Positions 7,338 through 20,425 are shown, counted from the stretch's first letter. The stretch is DNA of 39,054 nt from Mesorhizobium sp. (GCA_004963905.1 SUGL01000050.1:1-39054); one strand, 5' to 3'. The notes: a model not told the origin generated them from the letters alone. Program-made: numbers and translations.

Positions 7338-8099
7338 ATGCCGGTGACCGACGCCCAAAAACCCCTGATCGAACTCTGCGTCGAAGGCATTGACGGGCTG
7401 CTCGCCGCGCAGGCCGCCGGCGCCGACCGGGTCGAGCTCTGCGCGAGCCTTGTCGAAGGCGGCATCACCCCGAGCCTGGGCACGGTGCGCGCGGCGCTGG
7501 AACGCGCGACCATCCCATTCCATGTAATCGTGCGCCCACGCGGCGGCGATTTTCTTTATAGCGAGGCGGAGTACCAATCGATGCTTGCCGATGTCGGCGC
7601 CTTGCGCGATCTCGGCGTGGCCGGCGTCGTCGTCGGTTGCCTGACCGCCGAAGGCGCCATCGACGAGGCGCGCATGAGCGCATTGGTGCGCGCCGCCGGC
7701 CCTCTCAACGTCACCTGCCATCGCGCCTTCGACATGACGCGTGATCCCGCCGAGGCGCTCGAAGCGCTGATCCGCTGCAAGGTCGGCCGCGTGCTGACCA
7801 GCGGCCAGCGCGACACGGCGCTGCAAGGCATCGACCTGCTGGCGCAGCTCGTTCGTCAGGCGGGCGAACGCATCATCATCCTCGGTTGCGGCGGGCTGGC
7901 GCCCGACAACATCGGCGAAGTCCGCAGACGCACCGGTCTGAGCGAGATGCATTTCGCCGCGCTTGCCGACGTGCCGAGCGCCATGCGCTACCGCAACCCG
8001 CATGTCGGCATGGGCGGCACCGATCTCGATCGCGAGTACCGCAACACCGTGACCGACGAGACCCTGGTGGCGGCAACGATCGCGGCCGCGAGGGCCTGA
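7338..8099 (+). CDS. cutC: CutC family protein (copper homeostasis protein CutC)
   Basis: The product is 253 residues, the usual CutC length. The TIM-barrel family hallmarks are present: IELCVEGIDGLLAAQAAGAD at the start, ADRVELCASLVEGGITPS, HVIVRPRGGDFLYS, and GCGGLAPDNIGE near the C-terminus. CutC was originally linked to copper tolerance in Escherichia coli; its biochemical role remains unsettled, and the protein is cytoplasmic. Its stop overlaps the start of the next gene by one base (TGATG), so translation of the two is probably coupled. No copper-related genes are adjacent. The ribosome binding site is weak, so the start could be slightly different. Confidence 0.93.
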   Translation: MPVTDAQKPLIELCVEGIDGLLAAQAAGADRVELCASLVEGGITPSLGTVRAALERATIPFHVIVRPRGGDFLYSEAEYQSMLADVGALRDLGVAGVVVGCLTAEGAIDEARMSALVRAAGPLNVTCHRAFDMTRDPAEALEALIRCKVGRVLTSGQRDTALQGIDLLAQLVRQAGERIIILGCGGLAPDNIGEVRRRTGLSEMHFAALADVPSAMRYRNPHVGMGGTDLDREYRNTVTDETLVAATIAAARA

Positions 8100-8608
8100 T
8101 GCCGGACCTGGCTATGTCGAAAGATCGGCCGCCGATCGAACGCGTTTCGCCCGCCGACGAGCCGGCCATCCTCGTCCTCAACAACGAGCATGCCGCCGAA
8201 CTGTCCTGGCTCGAGCCGGAGCGGTTGTCCTTTCTTATCGGGCAGGCTTTCTACACGCGCCGCATCGGCGCCCTCGAAGCCTTCATCATGTGCTTCGATC
8301 AGGACGCCCGCTACGACAGCCCAAATTTTGTGTGGTTCCGCGAGCGCTATCCGCGCTTCGTCTATGTCGACCGGGTGGTGGTCGCCGCCGAAGCGCGTGG
8401 CCACGGCCATGCGCGCCGCCTCTACGAGGATCTATTCGAGCATGTCCGGCGCGCCGGCCACGCGATCGTCACCTGCGAGGTCAACGCCGATCCGCCCAAC
8501 CCTGCCTCGGATGCCTTTCACGCCGCGCTCGGCTTCGCCGAAGTCGGCGATGCGGTGATCCATGGCGGCAAGAAGTCGGTGCGCTACTACGCCAAGCCGA
8601 TCGGGTAG
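8099..8608 (+). CDS. GNAT family N-acetyltransferase
   Basis: The product is 169 residues. The acetyl-CoA binding motif of the GNAT fold is seen at about 91-107 (VVVAAEARGHGHARRLYE, with an RGHGHA-type pyrophosphate loop). Downstream, ITCEVNADPPNPASDAFH and LGFAEVG correspond to the conserved motif B region. The start overlaps the cutC stop, implying an operon; an internal Met at residue 6 is an alternative start. Members of this branch acetylate unknown small molecules or protein N-termini, and the substrate cannot be read from the sequence. It is cytoplasmic. Confidence 0.87.
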   Translation: MPDLAMSKDRPPIERVSPADEPAILVLNNEHAAELSWLEPERLSFLIGQAFYTRRIGALEAFIMCFDQDARYDSPNFVWFRERYPRFVYVDRVVVAAEARGHGHARRLYEDLFEHVRRAGHAIVTCEVNADPPNPASDAFHAALGFAEVGDAVIHGGKKSVRYYAKPIG

Positions 8609-8689
8609 CGCACAGCCCGAAAGCCGCCACTGGTCACAAAAACAAGCTGCAGCTAATGTAAATGCTCCGCTGGTTTGGGGCGTGACATC

Positions 8690-9175
8690 ATGCCAAGCAA
8701 CGTCTTCCGCTTCGACGAGAGTTGGGAAATCCCGGAGGGGACACCGCAGGAAGTGTGGGACGTCCTGTCAGATGCCGAGCTTCTGCCGCACTGGTGGGGC
8801 GACGCCTATAAGGAAGTCGAGCCGCTGGACAAGAAAGGCAAGGGCGTCGTCGGATCACGGGCCAGAGCCCGGGCGCGGGGCGCCCTGCCCTATGAGTTGA
8901 ACTTCATCATCGAGGCCGCCGAGCTCGAGCCAGGCCGTCTGGTGGTGGTGAAGACCTTCGGCGATTTCGACGGCCTGTGGCGGGCGGAACTGTCGCCGTC
9001 CGGAACCGGCACGCATGTGAAGCTCACCTGGCAAGTCATCGTCGAGAGGCCGATCCTCAAATTCCTGGCGCCCTTGCTCAGGCCGGCTTTCGCGTGGAAT
9101 CACCGCTGGACCACACCCCGCGGCGAAGCTGGACTTCGGCGCTATCTCGCCGCGCGGAAGAACGGCAAGGCCTGA
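8690..9175 (+). CDS. SRPBCC family protein
   Basis: The product is 161 residues from the ATG at 8690, with a GGGG-containing ribosome binding site about nine bases upstream; a TTG five codons earlier is a less likely start. The pattern of a polyketide cyclase/START-like protein is visible: RFDESWEIPEGTPQEVWDVL at the N-terminus, LLPHWWGDAYKEVE, then alternating strands and a long C-terminal helix (RPAFAWNHRWTTPRGEAGLR). The ligand is unknown. It follows the GNAT gene after 81 bases and ends three bases before the stop of the convergent acyltransferase gene. Confidence 0.85.
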   Translation: MPSNVFRFDESWEIPEGTPQEVWDVLSDAELLPHWWGDAYKEVEPLDKKGKGVVGSRARARARGALPYELNFIIEAAELEPGRLVVVKTFGDFDGLWRAELSPSGTGTHVKLTWQVIVERPILKFLAPLLRPAFAWNHRWTTPRGEAGLRRYLAARKNGKA

Positions 9176-9178
9176 ACT

Positions 9179-10201
9179 TCACCAATTGCGGTTGAGCCAG
9201 CCGCGGGCCGGCTTTTCGACGATGTAGTAGCTCGCCAGCGCGCAAGCGAAGACCGCGGCCAGCATCGGGATCGGCGCGCTGTCCCGGTCGTAGACGAATT
9301 TGTAGAAGGGCTGCTGCCACAGATAGAGCGAATAGGACCACAGCCCAAGCATCACCATCGGCCGCGACGACAGCAATCCGGTCAGATAGCCGCCGGCGAA
9401 GTCGAGCGTGTTGACGGCAAGCGCAAGCAGCGGCACGCCCAGCAGATAGTGCACCGGCGTCGGCACCGGATCGAGAAACAGCAGCACCGCGCCCGCGGCC
9501 GCCGCCAGCGCCGCATGCCGGTTCCTGAGGAATGCCGGCAGTCGTCCGTCGGCCTTGAGCAGGCAGATCGCCGCCGAAAGCAGGATCGAGGCGATATGCA
9601 CGTCGGTGCGCCAGTAGCTCGTCTCGTAATCCATGCCGAGAACCCAGTAGGAGATCGCGCCGTTGGCCATCGCCAGCAGCGAGAGCGCCACAAGCAGCCG
9701 CACGACATTGGCGCGCCCCGACACCACCACGCTGATCAGCGCCAGGATGACATAGGAATGCTCCTCGATGGCGAGCGACCAGATATGGTCGAGCGCGCCG
9801 GCGCGATTAACGAGAATGCCGGCATAGTTGTAGGTGAAGGTCAGCGCCGTCAGCGCCGCCTTCCATTTGAAGGCGATGAAGGTGCCGGAAAGGCCGACCA
9901 TGGCGGCAATCACGAACACCAGCAGCGCCGGATAGATGCGCGAGAAGCGGCGCTTGAAGAATTTCTTCAGCGGAAAGCGCTCGATGAACAGGATCTCGCC
10001 CATCAACCGGCCGCTGAGCACGAAGAAGAACTCGACGCCGAGCACGCCGAGATTGATGCCGGGAACCGGAAAGAAGTGGCCGATCAGCACCAGCGCGATC
10101 GACAGGCCGCGCCAGCCGTCGAGATAGGCCAGCCTTGAGCGAGCCGCTTTGTCGGCTGTGGCCCGTGGCAGGATACCGGCCGTCGCGGAGATGTCGGTCA
10201 T
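9179..10201 (-). CDS. Acyltransferase 3 family membrane protein
   Basis: The product is 340 residues from the ATG at 10201, chosen because GAAGGA lies five bases upstream; an upstream start at 10270 has no such site. The family signature is RLAYLDGWRGLSIALVLIGH with the catalytic-type His42, followed by GVEFFFVLSG. About ten hydrophobic helices follow, ending near WSYSLYLWQQPFY. Such proteins transfer acyl groups (often acetyl or succinyl) to surface polysaccharides, lipids or small glycans in the inner membrane. No glycan cluster is adjacent, so the acceptor is unknown. Confidence 0.9.
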   Translation of the reverse strand: MTDISATAGILPRATADKAARSRLAYLDGWRGLSIALVLIGHFFPVPGINLGVLGVEFFFVLSGRLMGEILFIERFPLKKFFKRRFSRIYPALLVFVIAAMVGLSGTFIAFKWKAALTALTFTYNYAGILVNRAGALDHIWSLAIEEHSYVILALISVVVSGRANVVRLLVALSLLAMANGAISYWVLGMDYETSYWRTDVHIASILLSAAICLLKADGRLPAFLRNRHAALAAAAGAVLLFLDPVPTPVHYLLGVPLLALAVNTLDFAGGYLTGLLSSRPMVMLGLWSYSLYLWQQPFYKFVYDRDSAPIPMLAAVFACALASYYIVEKPARGWLNRNW

Positions 10202-10351
10202 GCCCGTCCTTCGCAACTCGAGGCCCGGCACGGACAGCCGCACCCGGAACCGCTTCGTTTCCCGCCGCATTTATTTTGCAGTGCGGAATAATCTTGTGCA
10301 AGTGCGAAGCCGCGAATTCTCAGGTAATTCCTGCCAACCAATTGCGAATAC

Positions 10352-10381
10352 GAAAGAAAAAGGGCCGCCGCGGCGGCCCTT
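10352..10381 (-). terminator. Strong intrinsic terminator after the cox operon
   Basis: On the minus strand, just downstream of the coxM stop, an 11-base GC-rich perfect inverted repeat (AAGGGCCGCCG/CGGCGGCCCTT, 10360-10381) is followed by TTTTTCTTTC. This is a classical Rho-independent terminator ending the coxS-coxL-coxM transcript. Confidence 0.88.
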
Positions 10382-10404
10382 CCTTTAGTTCAGGACCAGG
10401 GCGT

Positions 10405-11202
10405 TCAGGCGTTGGCCGCAGCCACCGCGCGCTTCGCCATCACCGCGATCAGATTGGCGCGGTAGTCGGCGGAAGCATGCATATCGCTCATCAAACCCTT
10501 GGCGGACACTTTGAGGCCATCCAGCGCCGAGGCGTCGAAATTCTTCGCCAGCGCCGCCTCGATTTCCTTGGAGCGGAAGACGCCGTCGTCGCCGGCGCCG
10601 GTCACCGCTGCCCGCACGCCGTCCTTGCCCTTGGTCACGAACACCCCAACGATCGCGTAGCGCGAGGCCGGGTTGCGGAATTTCTGGTAGGCTGCCTTGG
10701 CCGGCGCGGTGAAGGTCACCGCCGTGATGATCTCGCCGTCCTTCAGCGCCGTTTCGAACAGGCCCTTGAAGAACTTGTCGGCCGCGATCTCGCGCTTGTT
10801 GGTGACGATGGTCGCACCCAGCGCCAGCAGCGCCGCCGGATAGTCGGCCGCCGGATCGTTGTTGGCGATCGAGCCGCCGATCGTGCCCTTGTAGCGCACC
10901 GCCGGGTCGCCGATCAGCGAGGCCATATGCGCGAGCGCCGGGCAGACCTTCTTCAGCTTCTCGTCGGCAGAGACGTCGTAATGCGTCGTCGCAGCACCGA
11001 TGGTGACCGTCTTGCCGGACACCTTGACGCCCTGCAGCTCCTTCAGCCTCGACACGTCGACAAGGTCGGAGGGCGCTGCAAGCCGCGTCTTCATGGCGGG
11101 GATCAGCGTCATGCCGCCGGAGAGCAGCTTGGCGTCGCCATTCTTCAACAGCTTGGCGGCGTCGGAGACCGAGGCGGCGCGATGGTAGTTGACTGAGTAC
11201 AT
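10405..11202 (-). CDS. coxM: Form II CO dehydrogenase-like, FAD-binding medium subunit
   Basis: The product is 265 residues. It belongs to the FAD-binding subunit family of molybdenum hydroxylases. The FAD motifs are AKLLSGGMTLIPAMK near residues 24-38 and TIGGSIANNDPAADYPAAL near 110-128. The start at 11202 is fixed by GGGAGGA six bases upstream. In the heterotrimer this subunit passes electrons from the iron-sulfur subunit to FAD and on to an acceptor; it is cytoplasmic or membrane-associated. It is the last gene of an S-L-M operon, separated from coxL by a hairpin-rich spacer, and is followed by a strong terminator. The substrate may be CO or another small molecule, because form II enzymes are not all CO oxidisers. 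Confidence 0.9.
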   Translation of the reverse strand: MYSVNYHRAASVSDAAKLLKNGDAKLLSGGMTLIPAMKTRLAAPSDLVDVSRLKELQGVKVSGKTVTIGAATTHYDVSADEKLKKVCPALAHMASLIGDPAVRYKGTIGGSIANNDPAADYPAALLALGATIVTNKREIAADKFFKGLFETALKDGEIITAVTFTAPAKAAYQKFRNPASRYAIVGVFVTKGKDGVRAAVTGAGDDGVFRSKEIEAALAKNFDASALDGLKVSAKGLMSDMHASADYRANLIAVMAKRAVAAANA

Positions 11203-11226
11203 TTGTCTTCCTCCCTTCGGGAAAAA

Positions 11227-11313
11227 GCGAATAGGGAGTAGCGAATAGCGAATAGGATCCATCCCTTCGCATCGCGCTTTTCCTCTATTCGCCACTCCCT
11301 ATTCGCTATTCGC
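11227..11313. repeat. Intercistronic inverted repeat made of GCGAATAG words (coxM-coxL gap)
   Basis: The left side (11227-11255) is built from GCGAATAG and GGAGTA words and the right side (11285-11313) from their complements. The segment 11227-11248 pairs with 11285-11306 at 21 of 22 positions. The transcript would form a long hairpin between the coxL and coxM cistrons. This kind of word-based repeat looks dispersed rather than gene-specific. Confidence 0.8.
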
Positions 11314-11317
11314 TCTT

Positions 11318-13666
<2,349 letters not shown>

Positions 13667-13684
13667 TGGGAATTCCTCCGGAAT

Positions 13685-13763
13685 TTAAGGGAATAGGCAG
13701 TAGGGGTTAGGCAGTAGTGAGGAGGCTCGTTTTGCCTAATCCCTACTGCCTACTGCCTACTCC

Positions 13764-13767
<4 letters not shown>
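13685..13767. repeat. Intercistronic inverted repeat made of GGCAGTAG words (coxL-coxS gap)
   Basis: The left side carries two GGCAGTAG words (within 13696-13717) and the right side carries CTACTGCC words (13735-13767), giving a strong hairpin in the transcript. The coxS stop codon lies inside the right arm. The word AATAGG(C/G)AGTAG is shared with the spacer between coxL and coxM, so both spacers hold related repeats. Confidence 0.75.
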
Positions 13768-14264
<497 letters not shown>

Positions 14265-14337
14265 GAATCCTCCCTAGGTATTACCTTGGTAGTCCCGGCG
14301 CGGGTTATTGCCCGGCTGCCCCGGCTATCCGCTATTC

Positions 14338-14350
14338 CTATACCGTATAG
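14338..14350. promoter_or_regulatory. Palindrome in the cox/FIST divergent intergenic region
   Basis: CTATACCGTATAG is a perfect inverted repeat around a central C. It lies between the divergent coxS and FIST genes, 74 bases upstream of the coxS start. It could be an operator for either direction. No cognate regulator can be named. Confidence 0.35.
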
Positions 14351-14459
14351 TGCACCGGAAGAAGTGCCCCCAAAGCACCACGCTGCGAGAATGCAGTTCG
14401 TCCGAAACTCCGCATATTGTACTTTCGGTCACGCAGCACGAGGCCCGCCCATTGCCAAA

Positions 14460-15716
14460 ATGACGGTTGAAGACAACAATGCCTTTCGACGCAAGCGCGC
14501 TGAACGCACACAAAAAAGCGTCGGAGGAAATGCAGGGAGGAAGTCGCTGGCCAGTTCACGGACGCACTATGCTTGCGGCCTTTCGGCGCTCACCACGGAT
14601 GAGCCCGACGCGAACGCTTTCGCCCGAATGGTCGCGACGGAGGCCGCGGCCATGGACGCCGGCTTTGCGCTGCTTTTCTTTTCCCAGAGCCTCGTCGATG
14701 CGGCCGCCCTGTCGGAAGCACTCAAGACACATGCTCCCTCGCTTGACTATGCTGGCTGCTCGACCGCCGGTGAAATCACCCCTCAAGGCCTCGAGGAAGG
14801 CCATGTCCTTGCACTGCTGCTTCCCACCGCGTCCTTTTCGACGGCAAGCATCATGGTCGACAACCTCTCTTCGTCGAGCATGGACCGGATTACCGGCGAG
14901 GTTGCGGCGCTGAGACGTTCGCTGCGCGACCGTGTCGGACCTGGGCGGGCCAAGGACACTTTCGCGCTCTGCTTCATCGACGGGCTGTCCTATGCCGAGG
15001 AAGCGGTGACCTCGGCCATCCACTGGGGGTTGGACGACATTCCGCTGATCGGCGGTTCGGCCGGCGATAACCTGAAATTCGAGACCACCAGTCTTATCTC
15101 GAACGGCAAGGTCGCTTCCGACAGCGCCATCGTCGTGCTGATCGCGACCGAGATTCCCTTCCACGTCTTCAAGACCGACAATTTCATTCCCACCGACGAG
15201 AAGCTGGTGGTCACTCAATCTGATCCCGACCACCGCATCGTGCGCGAATTCAACGCAACCAACGCCGCGGAGGAATATGCCGCCTCCGTCGGCATCGTGC
15301 CGCAGATGCTGACACCCTTAAGCTTTGCCTCGCACCCCGTCGTGGTGAAGGTGGGCGGCGAATATTACTGCCGCTCGATCCAGCGGATGCATGCCGATGG
15401 CTCGCTGTCCTTCTTCTGCGCCATCGACGACGGCGTCGTTCTGTCCATCGCCCAGCCCAAGAACATGGTCGAAGCGACGCGCGCCGCCTTGCTGGATGTC
15501 GAGCGCAAGCTCGGCGGTATCGACATGGTGCTTGGCTTCGACTGCGTGCTGCGCCGGCTCGACGCGCGCAACCGCCAGGTCTTCCGCGATATTTCCGAGC
15601 TCTACCGGACCAACAACGTCATCGGCTTCGGCACCTATGGCGAGCAATACCGCTCGATGCATCTCAACCAGACGTTCACCGGCATCGCCTTTGGTGAGCG
15701 TCGGGCGGCCGAGTGA
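14460..15716 (+). CDS. FIST-domain sensory protein (NosP-like)
   Basis: The product is about 418 residues from the ATG at 14460; the start is uncertain because no clear ribosome binding site is visible. A FIST N-terminal domain spans roughly residues 40-230 (with LDYAGCSTAGEITPQGL, and LIGGSAGDNLKF near its end) and a FIST C-terminal domain roughly 240-400 (ending NNVIGFGTYGEQYRSMHLNQ). FIST proteins sense small ligands; the NosP subgroup binds heme and nitric oxide and controls a neighbouring histidine kinase. Here the stop is six bases before a hybrid kinase gene, so the pair should be cotranscribed. Heme or NO binding is inference from context and family, not visible from a verified ligand residue. 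Confidence 0.87.
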   Translation: MTVEDNNAFRRKRAERTQKSVGGNAGRKSLASSRTHYACGLSALTTDEPDANAFARMVATEAAAMDAGFALLFFSQSLVDAAALSEALKTHAPSLDYAGCSTAGEITPQGLEEGHVLALLLPTASFSTASIMVDNLSSSSMDRITGEVAALRRSLRDRVGPGRAKDTFALCFIDGLSYAEEAVTSAIHWGLDDIPLIGGSAGDNLKFETTSLISNGKVASDSAIVVLIATEIPFHVFKTDNFIPTDEKLVVTQSDPDHRIVREFNATNAAEEYAASVGIVPQMLTPLSFASHPVVVKVGGEYYCRSIQRMHADGSLSFFCAIDDGVVLSIAQPKNMVEATRAALLDVERKLGGIDMVLGFDCVLRRLDARNRQVFRDISELYRTNNVIGFGTYGEQYRSMHLNQTFTGIAFGERRAAE

Positions 15717-15722
15717 ACCGCC

Positions 15723-17063
15723 ATGCCGCTTCGCGATATCCATGACCTCGAGAAGCTGAAGAAGATCAACGCCGCTCTCGTCAGCCGTGTCGAACGCTCG
15801 ATGGACCAGCAGGTCAACGCCTTCTCTTTGTTCCAGACTGCGATCTCGCTGGAGAACCAGGTGCGCACCCGCACCGAGGAGTTGCATACGACGCTGCGCC
15901 GGCTCGAGCGGTCGAACATCGAGCTCAGCGCGGCAAAGGAAAACGCCGAGCTGGCGAATCTTTCCAAGACCAGGTTTCTCGCCGCCGCCAGCCACGACGT
16001 GCTGCAGCCGCTCAACGCCGCGCACCTGTCGGTCTCGGCGCTCGCCGAAGTGCAGACCAGCGAGGAAGGCAAGAAACTGGTGCGGCAGGTCGAGCGCTCG
16101 CTGGAGACGATGGAAGACCTGCTGCGCACGCTGCTCGACATCTCCAAGCTCGACGCCGGCGTGGTGCAGCCGGAAATCGTCGACGTCAGCCTGGAGGCGC
16201 TGTTTTCCTCGCTGCGCTCGGATTTCCTGCCTGAGGCGCAGAACAAGGGGCTGTCGCTGAAATTCCGGCCGGTCAATGTCGTGGTGCGCTCCGACCGTAC
16301 GTTGCTGCGCCGCATCCTGCAGAACATCCTCTCCAACGCGCTGCGCTACACCCGCTCCGGCGGCGTGCTGGTCGGCACCAGGCATCGCGGCGACACCATC
16401 CGCATCGACGTCGCCGACACCGGCTGCGGCATTCCCGACGACCAGCGCGAGGCGGTGTTCGAAGAGTTCCATCGCGGCATCTCGACCCTTACCGAGGCAG
16501 GACTTGCGGGCGGGCTGGGCCTAGGCCTGGCGATCGTGCGCCGCATGGCGGCCGCACTCGGCCACCCCGTCACCTTCTCCTCAAAGGTCGGGCGCGGCAC
16601 GATCTTCCACATCGACGTGCCGGTCGGCATGAGCGCCGCAGCCGAGCCGGCCGCGGGCGCCGCCGACATGGAGCGGCCGCGCGGCTACGGTCTGTTCGGC
16701 ACCAAGGTGCTGCTGGTCGAGAACGACACCGACGTGCTGAGCGCCATGACCTCGCTGCTCGAGCGCTGGCAGTGCCTGGTACGTGCCGCCACCTCGACGG
16801 ACGACGCTCTCGACCTGATCGGCGATACCGACTGGGTGCCCGACATCGTCATCGCTGACCAGCATCTCGACGGTGGCGATCTCGGCACCGCAACCATCGC
16901 CGAAGTGCGCAACTATCTCGGTCGCCCCGTGCCGGCGCTGATCGTCACCGCAGACGGCTCGGAGCTCGTCGCCAAGGCCGCCCGCGCCGCCGGCATCGAG
17001 CTCATGCGCAAACCTCTGAAACCCGCGCAACTGCGCGCGCTGTTGGCGCATTTGCTGGCCTAA
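15723..17063 (+). CDS. Hybrid sensor histidine kinase with C-terminal receiver
   Basis: The product is 446 residues with no transmembrane segment. Residues 1-80 form a coiled coil. The H-box contains His91 (AAASHDVLQPLNAAHLS), the N-box is ILQNILSNALRYT with Asn205, the G1 box is DTGCGIP (232-238) and the G2 box is GGLGLGLAIV (263-272). A receiver domain follows (about 328-446) with acidic Glu333/Asp335, phosphoacceptor Asp379, Thr409 and Lys430. It is cytoplasmic. It lacks its own sensor domain, which fits a kinase controlled by the FIST protein encoded six bases upstream, as in NahK/NosP pairs. The convergent LuxR-type regulator gene downstream is the likely phosphotransfer partner. Confidence 0.9.
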   Translation: MPLRDIHDLEKLKKINAALVSRVERSMDQQVNAFSLFQTAISLENQVRTRTEELHTTLRRLERSNIELSAAKENAELANLSKTRFLAAASHDVLQPLNAAHLSVSALAEVQTSEEGKKLVRQVERSLETMEDLLRTLLDISKLDAGVVQPEIVDVSLEALFSSLRSDFLPEAQNKGLSLKFRPVNVVVRSDRTLLRRILQNILSNALRYTRSGGVLVGTRHRGDTIRIDVADTGCGIPDDQREAVFEEFHRGISTLTEAGLAGGLGLGLAIVRRMAAALGHPVTFSSKVGRGTIFHIDVPVGMSAAAEPAAGAADMERPRGYGLFGTKVLLVENDTDVLSAMTSLLERWQCLVRAATSTDDALDLIGDTDWVPDIVIADQHLDGGDLGTATIAEVRNYLGRPVPALIVTADGSELVAKAARAAGIELMRKPLKPAQLRALLAHLLA

Positions 17064-17111
17064 TGCATGTCGCCCAAAAGTGCGTAGCGGTTTTGGGAGA
17101 ACGACATGCAT
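17063..17111. repeat. Palindromic intergenic repeat between convergent genes
   Basis: ATGCATGTCG (17063-17072) pairs with CGACATGCAT (17102-17111), and inside it CCCAAAA (17073-17079) pairs with TTTTGGG (17091-17097). The unit begins in the last base of the kinase stop codon and lies before the end of the convergent regulator gene. It resembles a dispersed palindrome I recall as frequent in rhizobial genomes and could end transcription from both sides. Confidence 0.75.
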
Positions 17112-17130
17112 CAAAACAAAGAAACTACGC

Positions 17131-17814
17131 TCAAAACCCCGTCTGATCCCTGAACAGCTCCGTATTGTCCAGCTTCGACACCTCGATCACCGCCTGCGTA
17201 CGGCTGTAGACATTGAGCTTGCGCAGGATCTCCGAGACGTGCGCCTTGACGGTAGTCTCGCCCACCTGCAGCTCATAGGCGATCTGCTTGTTGAGCATGC
17301 CCTGGCGCAGCATCTGCAAAACCCTCAGTTGCTGCGGCGTCAGCGTCGCCAGCCGCTGCACCATGTCGGCGCGGTCGGTGCTGTCGGCGTCCGACGGCTG
17401 GCCTTCGTAATTTTCCGGCACATAGACCGCGCCGTCCATCACCGAGCGGATGGCGGCGGCGAGATCGCTTTTCCTTGCCGATTTCGGGATGAAACCGGCG
17501 GCGCCGTAGGACAGCGCCTCGGAGATGATCTTCGGTTCCTCGTAGCCCGAAACGATCACCACTGGCAGGCGCGGATAACGGGTCCTGAGTTGCAGCAGCC
17601 CTTCGAAGCCGTGCACGTCGGGCATGCTCAAGTCGAGCAGCGCCAGGTCGAATGGCTTTGCGTCGGCGAGAAGCTCGATCGCTTCGGCGATCGAGCGCGC
17701 CTCGACGGTGTCGACATCCGGATAGGCCATCTGCACGGCGCTGTGCAGCGCCTCGCGAAACAGCGGGTGATCGTCGATTATCAGGAAGCGGGCGCGATCG
17801 CTGACGGCGGTCAT
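17131..17814 (-). CDS. LuxR/NarL-type response regulator
   Basis: The product is 227 residues. The receiver domain (about 8-125) has Asp14-Asp15 at the acidic pocket (IIDDHPLF), phosphoacceptor Asp61 (LALLDLSMPD), Ser89 and Lys111. The LuxR-type helix-turn-helix spans about 158-215 (LTPQQLRVLQMLRQG, NKQIAYELQVGETTVKAHVS). Phosphorylation should allow DNA binding as a transcription factor. It is convergent with the hybrid kinase gene, suggesting one three-gene signalling module. The start at 17814 is chosen by fit to the family; the ribosome binding site is weak. The target genes are unknown; the nearby form II cox operon is a possibility that was not tested. Confidence 0.9.
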   Translation of the reverse strand: MTAVSDRARFLIIDDHPLFREALHSAVQMAYPDVDTVEARSIAEAIELLADAKPFDLALLDLSMPDVHGFEGLLQLRTRYPRLPVVIVSGYEEPKIISEALSYGAAGFIPKSARKSDLAAAIRSVMDGAVYVPENYEGQPSDADSTDRADMVQRLATLTPQQLRVLQMLRQGMLNKQIAYELQVGETTVKAHVSEILRKLNVYSRTQAVIEVSKLDNTELFRDQTGF

Positions 17815-18018
17815 TGCATAGGTTCGAGCATCGGTTCGGTTTTGTCGGACACAGGATAGTCCCGTGACCATGGCCAGATTATTGCCAAATAGTACATCGC
17901 CAGGAAGTCGCTTGTCGGCAAAACGACAGGGCCAATAGTTTCCAGGGCTTAATACCTTGCCCGCCCGACGAAATCGGCCGAAGGTGCGGACGGATTCACG
18001 ATAACGCAGAGACCATCC

Positions 18019-18717
<699 letters not shown>

Positions 18718-18721
18718 TCCG

Positions 18722-19372
18722 ATGAGCGACCTCGTCCTTCATAACTACTACCGCTCCTCCACCTCCTACAGGGTGCGGATCGCGCTGGAGATGAAGGGGC
18801 TGAGCTACACCTATGTGCCGCACCATCTGCGCCATGGCGAGCATCTCGAGCCTGCCTACCTCGCGGTCAACCCGCAAGGCTTGGTGCCGGCGCTGGTGCT
18901 GGACGACGGCACACTGTTGACCCAGTCGCTGGCGATCATCGAATATCTCGACGAGACGGTGCCCGAGCCGCCGCTGCTGCCCAAGGATGCGCTGGGGCGC
19001 GCCCGCGTCAGGATGCTGGCGCAGATGATTGCCTGCGACATCCATCCGGTGAACAATCTGCGTGTGCTGACCTCGCTGCGCACCTTGTTCGGCGCCGGCG
19101 ACGACGACGTCGTCAACTGGTTCCGGCATTGGGTGAACGAGGGCTTCCAGCCGCTTGAAAAGCTGCTGGCTTCGTCGCCTGAAACCGGCACATTCTGCCA
19201 TGGCGAGATACCGGGGTTCGCCGACATCTGCCTTGCCGCCCAGGTCACCAACAACGCCCGCTTCGGCGTCGACATGGCGCCCTACCCGGAGATCTCGCGC
19301 ATCCACGCCGCCTGCATGGCGCTTTCCGCCTTCCAGAAGGCGGCACCGCAGAACCAGATCGATGCCGAATAA
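18722..19372 (+). CDS. maiA: Maleylacetoacetate/maleylpyruvate isomerase (zeta-class GST)
   Basis: The product is 216 residues. The zeta-class signature SSTSYRVRIAL is at 12-22, where the serines position glutathione. The thioredoxin-like N-terminal half continues with NPQGLVPALVLDDG and SLAIIEYLDE; the helical C-terminal half contains CDIHPVNNLRVL, characteristic of this enzyme. It isomerises a maleyl ketoacid to the fumaryl form using glutathione. Coupled to the FAH-fold hydrolase gene four bases upstream, it fits either the gentisate or the homogentisate pathway. Because the hydrolase is the short type, maleylpyruvate is slightly favoured as substrate. Confidence 0.9.
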   Translation: MSDLVLHNYYRSSTSYRVRIALEMKGLSYTYVPHHLRHGEHLEPAYLAVNPQGLVPALVLDDGTLLTQSLAIIEYLDETVPEPPLLPKDALGRARVRMLAQMIACDIHPVNNLRVLTSLRTLFGAGDDDVVNWFRHWVNEGFQPLEKLLASSPETGTFCHGEIPGFADICLAAQVTNNARFGVDMAPYPEISRIHAACMALSAFQKAAPQNQIDAE

Positions 19373-19384
19373 CAAGGACCTCCC

Positions 19385-20425
<1,041 letters not shown>

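Noticed and set aside
7065..8003. Long N-terminal extension of the SRPBCC frame opposite cutC
   Set aside because: It is antisense to cutC with no family match, and the promoter and AAGGAGG site lie inside it just before the true start.
14325..14559. Short minus-strand frames upstream of the FIST gene
   Set aside because: They are short overlapping frames in the divergent promoter region without a ribosome binding site or family match.
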